NCBI GenBank assembly: GCA_002314605.1
Contig: DCGO01000127.1
Coordinates: 11,405-27,354 of the forward strand
Direction of reading: 5' to 3'
Source of the DNA: Lentisphaeria bacterium UBA1776
GTDB lineage: Bacteria > Verrucomicrobiota > Lentisphaeria > Victivallales > Victivallaceae
Length of the DNA stretch: 15,950 bases
Shown here: in pieces, positions 1-6,900 of the stretch
Numbering within the stretch: the first letter of the stretch is position 1
Layout of the letters: each line of letters starts with the position of its first letter
Translations under genes and position numbers: made by a program
The notes under the pieces: model-generated
Seen by the model: only the letters and a program-made list of their open reading frames with translations
What the model was told of the DNA's origin: nothing
Databases searched by the model: none

Positions 1-1311
1 CATCTGAGCCGTTTCCCGGGTCCCGCCGTGAGACAGTCTGACCGCTTCGGCAAATTCCAGGCTCACTTCTTCCGGGTCGTGTCCCGGCGTCCGCAGAAGC
101 GCCAGTCCCCATGCCGTGTGATCCGCCGGGCGCAGCATTCCTCCGGTCGGCGCCAGTGCAAGTTCAAATGCGGCGATCAGAAGCCCCAAGGTGACCGCCG
201 CAGCCTTCCCCGGCCGGGAAAGCGCACAGAGCCAGAATCCGGCAAAGACCGCTGCATAGGGATAGAGGACCAGCCGGTAGCGTCCCGCCGGATAGTAGGC
301 CGTGTAGATGACCGAAAGCAGCACGCACCATGCGATCAGCATTGCCCCCCTGCGGTTCTTCCGGAAAAGCAGAAGCATCGCTCCAGCCAGTCCCCCGATT
401 ACCAGGAAACTCACCGGAACAAGCAGGCCGCTTCCCCCGAATTTCTTTTTCAGAAAATAGTAGTTGATATTGTCCGGGATCTCCCGGATGGAGAGTACCA
501 GAGGAATTTTTCCGGCGAAACTCCGGCAGAGCGCTCCGGGATCGGGCATGGCTTTTTTGGGAACCACGCTCCAGCTGGCGGGCCGGCTCTGTTCCGCCAC
601 TGCGGCGGCATAGCGGATGTTGCTGCCGTAAAAGGGCAGCGGCCAGTAATGCCGGATGTTCCAAAACGTGACCGGCCCCCAGACAAGTGCCGCTCCCGCC
701 AGGACCCGGAACATATTTTTCAGGCGTTTTTTACGATAAAGCACCGTCCCCATCCAAAGGAAAGCCGCCAGGGCGGCAAAGAGTCCCGTCGGTCTTCCCG
801 TTGCCAGCAGTGCAGTCATGATGCCGGCGGCAATGTTCCATGTTGCGGAAGCTGTTTTCCGGTGGAACTGCAGACAGGCGGCGAAGGCGCCAAGGGCAAT
901 CAGAACATTCAAACTTTCCGGCAGCGAGGTCAATTCATAAAAAATACCGTTGCCGTACAGTGCGGCGATGACCCCCGCTGCAAGGGCGATTTTTTTCCCG
1001 CCGAAGAGGTGCAGTGCGGCGAAGGCGGTCAGCGCCGCCGTCAGTACTCCGCCTGCAAGCTGCACTGCGATGAGAAAAGTCGTATTCGGGACCATGGCGG
1101 TCAGCAGCCGGTAGGGGGTGCAGAGGACTTCCCCCTTTGCCAGAAGTCGCCCCAGTTCCAGATGGGTCGTCATATCCAGTCCCGGGATCCGGAGGTACTG
1201 CCGGAAAGGGGAGTCGAACCACACGAAGAGAAATGCGATTCGCACAAGAATGGCGCACAGTGCCGCTGTTCCGCAGATCTTCCACGCCGAAACTTGCGGG
1301 GAGACAGTCAC
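1..1311 (-). CDS. GT-C type integral membrane glycosyltransferase (3' end outside window)
   Basis: The minus strand stays open for 437 codons from a GTG at 1311 to the left edge with no stop, so the C-terminus is missing. The GTG overlaps the stop of the upstream gene (GTGA) and has a GGAAGGA ribosome site about 9 bases upstream. The protein is almost entirely hydrophobic helices with short charged loops. Features typical of PMT/ArnT-like GT-C enzymes are visible: an acidic residue in the first long loop (D46 in PGLDMTTHLELG), a following PYRLL segment, FYELTSLPESLN near residue 124, and a GRPTGL turn after a hydrophobic helix (about 172-177). Such enzymes transfer a sugar from a polyprenyl-phosphate donor on the outer face of the inner membrane. 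Donor and acceptor cannot be told from sequence. It is the last visible gene of a run that also encodes an L,D-transpeptidase, which suggests envelope work. Confidence 0.78.
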   Translation of the reverse strand, partial: MTVSPQVSAWKICGTAALCAILVRIAFLFVWFDSPFRQYLRIPGLDMTTHLELGRLLAKGEVLCTPYRLLTAMVPNTTFLIAVQLAGGVLTAALTAFAALHLFGGKKIALAAGVIAALYGNGIFYELTSLPESLNVLIALGAFAACLQFHRKTASATWNIAAGIMTALLATGRPTGLFAALAAFLWMGTVLYRKKRLKNMFRVLAGAALVWGPVTFWNIRHYWPLPFYGSNIRYAAAVAEQSRPASWSVVPKKAMPDPGALCRSFAGKIPLVLSIREIPDNINYYFLKKKFGGSGLLVPVSFLVIGGLAGAMLLLFRKNRRGAMLIAWCVLLSVIYTAYYPAGRYRLVLYPYAAVFAGFWLCALSRPGKAAAVTLGLLIAAFELALAPTGGMLRPADHTAWGLALLRTPGHDPEEVSLEFAEAVRLSHGGTRETAQM

Positions 1312-1916
1312 TTTTTCTGATCCTTCCGGGACGGTTCCGGGCCGTCGGTAAATTTCACGCTGACATTGTAGGATTTCTGATAACGTTCCAGATTGGCCGG
1401 GCTGAAACTTTTGGTGATGTATTCACGGTAGCGGTCAATCCGGGGCCGGGTCATCTCCTGCAATTCCCGGAATTCATTGATGAGCAGACTTTCGCACCGG
1501 AAGACCGCATTTTCGTGGTCGCCGGTGGCGTAATCGGAACAGTGTTCCGCCAGCTGGATCTGAATTTCCGCTGTATGAATGACGGCGGCGATGATCTGAC
1601 GGTACAGCTGGAGAAATTCTTCCAGCTTCAGTTCCCTGCGCCGGGTATCCGGACTGGAGAGCATGCGCAGAATGGAGACCGTATCTGTCAGCGCCTGTTC
1701 CAGCAGACTGTCGAGTTTCCGGTAAAGTCTGAGGCGTTTTTCCGCCGGACGGGAAAAGACATCTCCGGAAACCACCGCACGGTCCAGCGAGGCATCCCGC
1801 CGGCCCATGACCGGCGAGAGGTTCAGCTTGATCAGCTGGTCCGCCGGTGCCTGAGTTTTGGGATCGGCAAGGAGCCCCAGCGTCCGCCCCACAAGCTTGA
1901 AAAAATTGTCGCTCAT
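1308..1916 (-). CDS. Unrecognised helical protein, 202 aa
   Basis: I do not recognise this family. The protein has no signal peptide, membrane segment or obvious catalytic motif. It reads as mostly alpha-helical and charged, with leucine-spaced stretches around residues 60-115 (LYRKLDSLLEQALTD, then EEFLQLYRQII) and another at about 140-170, and a basic, disordered-looking tail ending SRKDQKK. It resembles a small helical-bundle protein. I considered the DUF4254 family, which is found near envelope genes, but could not match its characteristic residues. The ATG lies inside the stop of the N-acetylglutamate synthase gene (ATGA overlap), with GGAGG about 6 bases upstream, and its own stop overlaps the glycosyltransferase start. 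Position and coupling suggest co-expression with the membrane glycosyltransferase. The function is unknown. Confidence 0.8.
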   Translation of the reverse strand: MSDNFFKLVGRTLGLLADPKTQAPADQLIKLNLSPVMGRRDASLDRAVVSGDVFSRPAEKRLRLYRKLDSLLEQALTDTVSILRMLSSPDTRRRELKLEEFLQLYRQIIAAVIHTAEIQIQLAEHCSDYATGDHENAVFRCESLLINEFRELQEMTRPRIDRYREYITKSFSPANLERYQKSYNVSVKFTDGPEPSRKDQKK

Positions 1917-2386
1917 TGTGCGCCTCCGTAGATCATGGCCGTTTCGTCACAGCAGGCATGTTTGGGACACTGGGCGCAGTCACTCCAGATCTTTTCCGGG
2001 AAAAAGTGCCGGTCGGTCACCTCAAACCCCGCTTTCCGGAAAAACTCCCGCTGATAGGTCAAAGTGAAGAGCCGGAAAGGCTCCCCGTCCGCCTGGAGGC
2101 GCGCCACGCCGGAGCGCACCAGTTCCCCGCCGATGCCCCGCCCCTGAAATTCCGGCTGGACCGCCAGGGACCGGACCTCAAAAAGCCGTCCTCCGAAGTC
2201 CCGCAGAGCCATGCATCCGGCCAGACGGCCGTCAAGGTATGCAACCGTGAAATTTTTCAGGTGTGACCGGATATCGTCTTCACTTCGCGGAAGGACGATC
2301 TTCCTGTCCGAATAGATTTTGAGCAGTGCTCCGATGGCCGGCACATCGGATTCCGAAGCCCGCCGTATTTCAGCCATATCCGTCAT
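1913..2386 (-). CDS. argA: ArgA-type N-acetylglutamate synthase (short GNAT form)
   Basis: This is a single GNAT domain of 157 residues. The acetyl-CoA binding loop is QPEFQGRGIGGELV (about 77-90), preceded by the beta strand FEVRSLAV. The C-terminal signature W-S-D-C-x-x-C-P-K-x-x-x-C-C-D-E-x-A-M (134-151) is characteristic of the short N-acetylglutamate synthases that lack the amino-acid kinase domain of classical ArgA. LPRSEDDI near residue 32 also fits. The expected reaction is acetyl-CoA plus glutamate to N-acetylglutamate, the first step of arginine synthesis. Two starts are possible: ATG 2386 overlaps the accA stop and has GGAG 7 bases upstream, while ATG 2377 has GGAGG 10 bases upstream. 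The downstream gene overlaps by 4 bases. Its place behind accA probably reflects co-transcription rather than a shared pathway. A GNAT with another small acceptor remains possible. Confidence 0.8.
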   Translation of the reverse strand: MTDMAEIRRASESDVPAIGALLKIYSDRKIVLPRSEDDIRSHLKNFTVAYLDGRLAGCMALRDFGGRLFEVRSLAVQPEFQGRGIGGELVRSGVARLQADGEPFRLFTLTYQREFFRKAGFEVTDRHFFPEKIWSDCAQCPKHACCDETAMIYGGAQ

Positions 2387-3369
2387 GCCTCCGCTCCGGC
2401 CGGTTCAGTTGATTGCTCAATATAGTGTCCGATCTGCCGGAATTTTGCATAGCGCTGTTCCTTGAGTTTGCCGGCAGAGAATTTCTTCAGTTCCGTCAGG
2501 TGTTCGGTCAAAGCCGCCTTCAGGAGTTTCGCGGCTCCGTTATGATCGCGGTGAGCGCCTCCAACGGGTTCCGGGACAATGCCGTCGGCAATGCCGAATT
2601 CCAGCAGCTTTTCCGCCGTAAGCTTCAATGCTTCCGCCGCCAGAGGTGCAAATTTCCGGTCCTTCCAGAGGATGGCGGCGCATCCTTCCGGCGTAATGAC
2701 CGAGTAATAGGTGTTTTCCATGGCGAGGATCCGGTTCCCCACCCCCAGCCCCAGGGCTCCGCCGGAACCGCCTTCGCCGATCACCACGGCGATCACCGGG
2801 ACCTTCAGAAGGAACATCTCCCGGAGATTCACGGCTATGGCTTCTCCCACATGCCGTTCTTCGGAAGCGATCCCCGGAAAGGCTCCAGGGGTGTCGATGA
2901 AGGTGATGACCGGGACCCCGGCAAGTTCCGCAACCCGCATCAGCCGGAGAGCCTTGCGGTAGCCTTCCGGGTGGGGCCAGCCGAAGTTGCGGTAAACGTT
3001 GCTTTTCATGTCCCGACCCTTCTGGGTGCCGATGACCATGACGGGTTTGCCGTTGAATTTCGCAAATCCGCCTACTACAGACTTGTCGTCCCGGAATCGC
3101 CGGTCTCCGGCCAGCTCGATGTAATCGGTGAAGATCCGGCTGACATAGTCCAGCGTGTAGGGCCGTTCGGGATGGCGGGCCAGCTGGACCCGCTGCCAGG
3201 GGGTCAGCCGTCCGTAAACTTCCTCCCTTGTCTGAGCGATCCGCTTTTCCAGCGCCGCAAGTTCGGCAGAAACGTCAATGTGATTTTCCTCGCTGTACTG
3301 CTGCAGATCGGTAAGTTTTTTCTGCAGTTCGGCAATCGGTTTTTCAAAATCCAGAAAGATCTCAGCCAT
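2383..3369 (-). CDS. accA: Acetyl-CoA carboxylase carboxyltransferase, alpha subunit
   Basis: The 328-residue protein matches AccA in length and motifs. It has an N-terminal coiled-coil region (about 1-55), then QLARHPERPYTLDY (62-75), the DYIELAGDR segment with DRRFRDDKS (82-97), GTQKGRD (114-120), NFGWPHPEGYRKALRLM (128-144), FIDTPGAFPG (157-166) and the oxyanion-type GEGGSGGALGLG loop (198-209). AccA and AccD form the carboxyltransferase that moves CO2 from carboxybiotin to acetyl-CoA, giving malonyl-CoA for fatty acid synthesis in the cytoplasm. accD, accB and accC are not in the window. The ATG at 3369 has AAAGGA 7 bases upstream and follows the transpeptidase gene by 12 bases, so it is probably transcribed from that gene's promoters. 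The stop overlaps the next start (ATGA). Nothing looks damaged. Confidence 0.97.
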   Translation of the reverse strand: MAEIFLDFEKPIAELQKKLTDLQQYSEENHIDVSAELAALEKRIAQTREEVYGRLTPWQRVQLARHPERPYTLDYVSRIFTDYIELAGDRRFRDDKSVVGGFAKFNGKPVMVIGTQKGRDMKSNVYRNFGWPHPEGYRKALRLMRVAELAGVPVITFIDTPGAFPGIASEERHVGEAIAVNLREMFLLKVPVIAVVIGEGGSGGALGLGVGNRILAMENTYYSVITPEGCAAILWKDRKFAPLAAEALKLTAEKLLEFGIADGIVPEPVGGAHRDHNGAAKLLKAALTEHLTELKKFSAGKLKEQRYAKFRQIGHYIEQSTEPAGAEA

Positions 3370-3381
3370 TTGCTTTTCCTT

Positions 3382-4569
3382 TCAGTTTTCTATCAGTACA
3401 AAGGTTCCCTCAGGAACCCGTGATGCCAGTTCCACGACTTCGGCATTGCGCATCCGGATACAGCCGGAACTGATGCTGGCGGAAACGCTTTTTTCATCCG
3501 GCGTTCCATGGATCCCGTACCCGGTGGGGCGGTTCAGGCTGTCCCCCAGCCCCAGCCAGCAGGCACCCAGCTGATTTTCCGGCGATCCGGCCGGGGCCAT
3601 GCCGCCGCCGGGCAGTGGATAAAGGGGGGTGCTGACCGTTTCCCGCAAAACAAAGCGTCCGGCAGGGGTGCTGTCGCGCCGGCCGATTCCCACATCGTAA
3701 ACTGCCGTCAGATCCTTGTCCCGGAAGAGTTCCAGAAGCCGTGCCCGTTTGCGGATCCTGATCATCCATACGGCGCTGCCGACGGGAATTTTCAGTTTCT
3801 GGCCGATCCGCAGTCCGGCATTGGCCGGAATGCCGTTGGCCGCCGCCAGCGCCGCCGGGGTGAGTCGATGGTGCCGGGCAAGGCGGATCAGACTGTCTCC
3901 GGAGCGGACAATGTATTCAATTTCCCTGCCGCCGGAAGAAGCGGGCTCTTTGCGGCTGATTTCATTCAGGAGTTTTGCCGCTTCCCGGAACTGTTCGGAA
4001 GCAAAGTTTGTTTCCTTCAGAAGATTTCTTGTTCTGGCGGCGGCGATGGACACCTTGCCCTGTTCCAGGAGAGTACGGATACTGTGCATATTTTCAGCAA
4101 ATCCGCCGGGTTCCAGACTGTCTGGAGGGCAGTAAGGCCCCTCATCTGCCGGATCCGTGACATGGGCGATCCCCTTGCGCACTGGTATTGCCGAGGCTGT
4201 TTTTTCCTCCGGGACCGGAACCGTTGTTTCCTGAGCGGCTTTTGCCGTTTCCGGATCCGCTTCCGGAGCGGGGAGTCCGGCCGTCTCTTTTCCCGGAGCG
4301 CGTTCGATCACCGGGTCCGGATCCCCGGCAGCCGCCGGGACGTTTTCTCCGGCGGAGAAAGTCTCCGATGCGGAACTGCCGGATCCAGGCAGCGCTGTTT
4401 TGACCGACGGTGCCGGTGATGCAGCAGCGGGGACGGGCGGAACGGCATTTTTCGGCAAGGTAAAATAGATCCCGGTGCCGACGGCGGCAGTTACCACGGT
4501 GAAAATGGCCAGCCGTCGGAATCTGCCTCCCGCTGACGCATTCACTTTGCCGTATCCCGGTTGATTCAT
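3382..4569 (-). CDS. L,D-transpeptidase (YkuD) with LysM domain, membrane-anchored
   Basis: From the ATG at 4569 the protein has 395 residues. A short basic cytoplasmic tail leads to one membrane helix (about 20-38, LAIFTVVTAAVGTGIYF), then a Pro/Ala/Glu-rich linker (about 40-155). A helical segment follows (160-207), then a LysM peptidoglycan-binding repeat (about 218-263, YIVRSGDSLIRLARHHRLT) and a YkuD catalytic domain (about 266-395). The catalytic signature is present: IHGT (353-356) and SISSGCIRM with the nucleophile Cys370. This family forms 3-3 peptidoglycan crosslinks or attaches proteins to peptidoglycan in the periplasm. The open frame extends upstream to an ATG at 4626. I rejected that start, and one at 4590, because they lie within or beside the promoter elements and lack ribosome sites; the chosen ATG has AAGAG upstream. 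It leads the five-gene minus-strand run. Confidence 0.92.
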   Translation of the reverse strand: MNQPGYGKVNASAGGRFRRLAIFTVVTAAVGTGIYFTLPKNAVPPVPAAASPAPSVKTALPGSGSSASETFSAGENVPAAAGDPDPVIERAPGKETAGLPAPEADPETAKAAQETTVPVPEEKTASAIPVRKGIAHVTDPADEGPYCPPDSLEPGGFAENMHSIRTLLEQGKVSIAAARTRNLLKETNFASEQFREAAKLLNEISRKEPASSGGREIEYIVRSGDSLIRLARHHRLTPAALAAANGIPANAGLRIGQKLKIPVGSAVWMIRIRKRARLLELFRDKDLTAVYDVGIGRRDSTPAGRFVLRETVSTPLYPLPGGGMAPAGSPENQLGACWLGLGDSLNRPTGYGIHGTPDEKSVSASISSGCIRMRNAEVVELASRVPEGTFVLIEN

Positions 4570-4597
4570 TGCAAAACTCTTTTTTGGCATTATAGTA

Positions 4598-4603
4598 TAT
4601 AAT
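4598..4603 (+). promoter_or_regulatory. Candidate -10 box for the plus-strand reactivase/flavoprotein pair
   Basis: A perfect TATAAT lies about 47 bases upstream of the ATG at 4650, on the opposite strand to the transpeptidase promoters and overlapping them. No good -35 is visible at normal spacing (the bases there read AACTCT), so it would need an activator, or it may be only part of the AT-rich divergent region. Confidence 0.3.
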
Positions 4604-4634
4604 TGATGTTTAATATACAGCAACATTGATGTTT
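4602..4634. repeat. Two direct copies of ATTGATGTTT in the divergent promoter region
   Basis: The 10-base word ATTGATGTTT occurs at 4602-4611 and again at 4625-4634. The copies start 23 bases apart, a little over two helical turns, and lie between the start codons at 4569 and 4650. Exact 10-mers this close are suggestive of a regulator operator, but the region is AT-rich and chance repetition is possible. Confidence 0.35.
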
Positions 4635-4649
4635 TGACAAATTCCGGAC

Positions 4650-5282
4650 ATGAAAAAAAACTTATTTCCCCCGGTCATTGCCTCCATGCGTTTTCCGGTG
4701 CCGGAAAGAACCATTCTGGCGAGGCTGGGATATTCCCGCCACCGGACTGAACTGGAGGAACCGGAACGCCGGGCCCTTGCCGCGAAAATTTCCGGCTTTG
4801 CCGCCATGACGGTCCCCCGCGGATGCTGGACGGCTGAGCGGATTGCGCGCAGAACGGCGGATACACTTGAACTGGAAAACGGTCTTGCTATCCGGAGCGG
4901 AAAAGTCGCAGAACGCTATTCCGGTGCGGAATGGATGTGGTTCGGTGCCGCCACCATTGGTCCGGAACTTCCGGCAAAGAGCGCGGATCTGATGCGGTCC
5001 GGGCATACAGCGGATGCGGTGATTGCCGATGCCGTGGGGGGAGAGTGTGCCGATGCGTCCATGGATTATCTGCAGAAACTTGCCGCCGCTGCGCTGGTCC
5101 GGCAGGGAATGATTCTGGCGGAATTCCGGTTTTCTCCTGGATATGGAGACTGGACGCTGGAGGGGCAGACGCTTTTTTTTGACATGCTTGACATGGCGGG
5201 GCTCGGGATCACCCTGACGGATTCCCGGATGCTTCTGCCGGAAAAAACGGTGACTGCTGCAGCGGGGATCGTATGTGGGTAA
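4650..5282 (+). CDS. Stand-alone cobalamin-dependent methionine synthase activation domain protein
   Basis: This 210-residue protein matches the AdoMet-binding reactivation domain found at the C-terminus of MetH. The signature R-x-x-P-G-Y is at 160-165 (RFSPGYGDW), followed by LEGQTLFFDMLDMAGLGITLTDSRMLLPEKTVTAAAG, cut here to its key points: GITLT with S192 and LLPEKTV. In MetH this domain supplies S-adenosylmethionine to remethylate the oxidised cob(II)alamin cofactor. Here it is encoded alone, as in organisms with split methionine synthases; the catalytic MetH part is not in the window. The ATG at 4650 lacks a clear ribosome site and an internal ATG at 4686 is possible. The gene's end overlaps the next start by 10 bases, so the two are probably co-translated. 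The role could also be reactivation of another corrinoid protein. Confidence 0.82.
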   Translation: MKKNLFPPVIASMRFPVPERTILARLGYSRHRTELEEPERRALAAKISGFAAMTVPRGCWTAERIARRTADTLELENGLAIRSGKVAERYSGAEWMWFGAATIGPELPAKSADLMRSGHTADAVIADAVGGECADASMDYLQKLAAAALVRQGMILAEFRFSPGYGDWTLEGQTLFFDMLDMAGLGITLTDSRMLLPEKTVTAAAGIVCG

Positions 5283-6844
5283 AGATTGAGCAGCTGAAGC
5301 TGGATGCCGTATCGGCGCCGGTGCCGCCGGAAAAACTCCTGCCCGGACTTCTGCAGAAGACCCTGGGGATGCCGTTCAAATCGTTTCAGATCCTCGGGAA
5401 ATCGGTGGACTCCCGCCGGGGGCGTCCCCAGATATTGTACCGGATCGCCGCCGAAGTGGAAAACCTTCCTCCCGGCATGACTGCCGACTCCCCCCCGGAG
5501 GATCCGGACGAATCGGATTTGTGGCGTGCCCTTGAGCCGGATTTGCGGAATCCCATAGTGGTTGGAACCGGACCCTGCGGGATCTTTGCCGCCTTGGGTC
5601 TGGCGCTGGCGGGGTGCGATCCGGTCATCCTGGAACGGGGGCAGGAAGTGGATCAGCGTGCTCGGGATATTCAGAATTTTCTCCACACCCGGGACCTGGA
5701 TCCGGAAAGCAATCTTCTGATTGGTGAGGGCGGCGCCGGGACTTTTTCCGACGGCAAACTCTATACCAACAGCCGGGACAGACGCATTGCCTTCATTCTG
5801 GACACCTTCGTCCGCTGCGGCGCCCCGGAGGAAATTCGTTACCTGAAACGTCCCCACATCGGGTCGGATCATCTGGGCCTGATCGCGGAAAAGCTCCGGA
5901 GGAAGATCGAATCCCTGGGCGGCACCTTCCGCTTCGGCGCCGGGGTCCGGGAACTGATTGTCCGGGAGGGTGTCTGCAGAGGGGTGAAGCTTTTTTCCGG
6001 CGAAGCGCTGGAGGGGCCCTGTACCGTGCTGGCCGCCGGACTGGGGGGGCGGGATCTGACATTGGCGCTGTGCCGTCAGGGGGTGCCCTTTGTCATGAAA
6101 AACTTTCAGCTGGGCTGCCGGATCGAACATCCGCAGGAGTGGGTGGACCGTCATCAGTACCGCATGATGACCCGTCCGGCTGCGCTCCAGGCGGCGGAAT
6201 ATCATTTGAGTGTTTCCCCTGGATGCGGCGCCCTCGGTGTCAGCAGTTTCTGCATGTGTCCGGGAGGAGAGGTGCTGGCCGCTTCAGCGTGGCCCGGACA
6301 GCTGGTTTCCAACGGGATGAGCAATTTTGCCCGTTCCGGGGAATTTGCCGATGCCGCGCTGATAGCCACGCTTTCCGGGGCGGATTTTCAGATGCCGGAA
6401 GCGGCGTATCAATTTTTGCGGGAGCGCGAAGAAGCGGCGTTCCGTATGGGGGGAAGCAACTACACTTTTCCCGCCCAAAGTGCCGCTGCATTTCTCCGGG
6501 GAGAAACAGGGCTTGTCCGCAAACATGCCAGCGTGGCCACTGGCATTTGTCCGGGGAGGATTGATGAACTTCTGCCGAAGGTGATCTCAAAGGCTCTGCG
6601 TCACGCACTTCCCGAACTGGACCGGAAATGTCCCGGCTTCATCCGGGAAGGGATGTTTCTCGGCCTCGAGAGCTGCATTTCCAGCCCGGTCCGCTTCCTC
6701 CGCGATCCGGAAACCGGGGGCAGTCCGGTCAAGGGGCTTTATTGCGGCGGAGAGTTCGGCGGCTGGGCAGGCGGTATTACCAGTGCGGCGGCCGACGGAC
6801 TGAAAATCGCGTGGAACTTGTGCGCTCCGCGCAAAAATGAATGA
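5273..6844 (+). CDS. FAD-dependent dehydrogenase, COG2509-like
   Basis: The 523-residue protein has an N-terminal region of about 90 residues, then a Rossmann dinucleotide motif VVGTGPCGIFAALGLALAG (96-114) with ILERG closing the second strand (119-123). The GEGGAGTFSDGKLYT segment (151-165) is typical of the uncharacterised COG2509 flavoprotein family. A second FAD-contact region, LYCGGEFGGWAGGITSAAADG, is near the C-terminus with its GGWAGGITSAAADG core. The family's reaction is unknown; it is predicted to be a cytoplasmic flavin oxidoreductase. The ATG at 5273 lies inside the reactivase gene (10-base overlap) with GGGGA about 6 bases upstream, which implies translational coupling. That pairing raises the idea that it supplies electrons for cobalamin reduction, but nothing in the sequence proves it. 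Length and motifs look intact. Confidence 0.85.
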   Translation: MWVKIEQLKLDAVSAPVPPEKLLPGLLQKTLGMPFKSFQILGKSVDSRRGRPQILYRIAAEVENLPPGMTADSPPEDPDESDLWRALEPDLRNPIVVGTGPCGIFAALGLALAGCDPVILERGQEVDQRARDIQNFLHTRDLDPESNLLIGEGGAGTFSDGKLYTNSRDRRIAFILDTFVRCGAPEEIRYLKRPHIGSDHLGLIAEKLRRKIESLGGTFRFGAGVRELIVREGVCRGVKLFSGEALEGPCTVLAAGLGGRDLTLALCRQGVPFVMKNFQLGCRIEHPQEWVDRHQYRMMTRPAALQAAEYHLSVSPGCGALGVSSFCMCPGGEVLAASAWPGQLVSNGMSNFARSGEFADAALIATLSGADFQMPEAAYQFLREREEAAFRMGGSNYTFPAQSAAAFLRGETGLVRKHASVATGICPGRIDELLPKVISKALRHALPELDRKCPGFIREGMFLGLESCISSPVRFLRDPETGGSPVKGLYCGGEFGGWAGGITSAAADGLKIAWNLCAPRKNE

Positions 6845-6864
6845 TGAAAGACGGGGGATGTGCA

Positions 6865-6885
6865 GGGGAGACGGCACCGTCCCCC
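6865..6885. terminator. GC-rich hairpin between convergent genes
   Basis: GGGG-A-GACG, loop GCAC, CGTC-CCCC forms an eight-pair stem with one bulged A. It sits in the 56-base gap between the convergent stops at 6844 and 6903. No run of T follows directly on either strand, so it is not a textbook intrinsic terminator. Its position still suggests a role in ending or stabilising the two opposing transcripts. Confidence 0.4.
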
Positions 6886-6900
6886 CTCTGCGCGGCGCGG

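Larger units (their letters stand above)
4589..4640 (-). promoter_or_regulatory. Tandem sigma70-like promoters for the transpeptidase operon
   Basis: Reading the minus strand, two promoter-like pairs are visible. The first is TTGTCA (4640-4635), 17 bases, TATATT (4617-4612). The second is TTGCTG (4623-4618), 18 bases, TATACT (4599-4594), immediately followed by TATAAT (4594-4589). The second would start transcription about 20 bases before the chosen ATG at 4569. That supports this start codon over the upstream ones. The calls rest on consensus matching only. Confidence 0.5.

Noticed and set aside
164..1285. Shorter minus-strand frames at 164-664, 450-686 and 935-1285
   Set aside because: They are in other frames than the 437-codon membrane protein, have no ribosome sites or recognisable residues, and are shadows.
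28..1320. Plus-strand open frame of 430 codons opposite the glycosyltransferase
   Set aside because: Its translation is rich in Arg, Gln and Pro without motifs, while the opposite strand gives a continuous hydrophobic GT-C protein with a ribosome site and coupled start.
1308..1916. Assignment of the unknown protein to DUF4254
   Set aside because: The helical character and envelope context fit, but I could not find the characteristic conserved residues, so no family is claimed.
2413..3423. Long plus-strand frame opposite accA
   Set aside because: It is an antisense shadow of strongly biased codons; accA on the other strand is unmistakable.
4570..4626. Upstream start codons for the L,D-transpeptidase at 4626 and 4590
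   Set aside because: They fall within or next to the promoter elements and lack a ribosome site; the ATG at 4569 has one and still leaves a normal basic tail before the membrane helix.
5066..6205. 379-codon minus-strand frame opposite the reactivase and flavoprotein genes
   Set aside because: The translation is low-complexity with no motif; both plus-strand genes have family signatures and linked starts.
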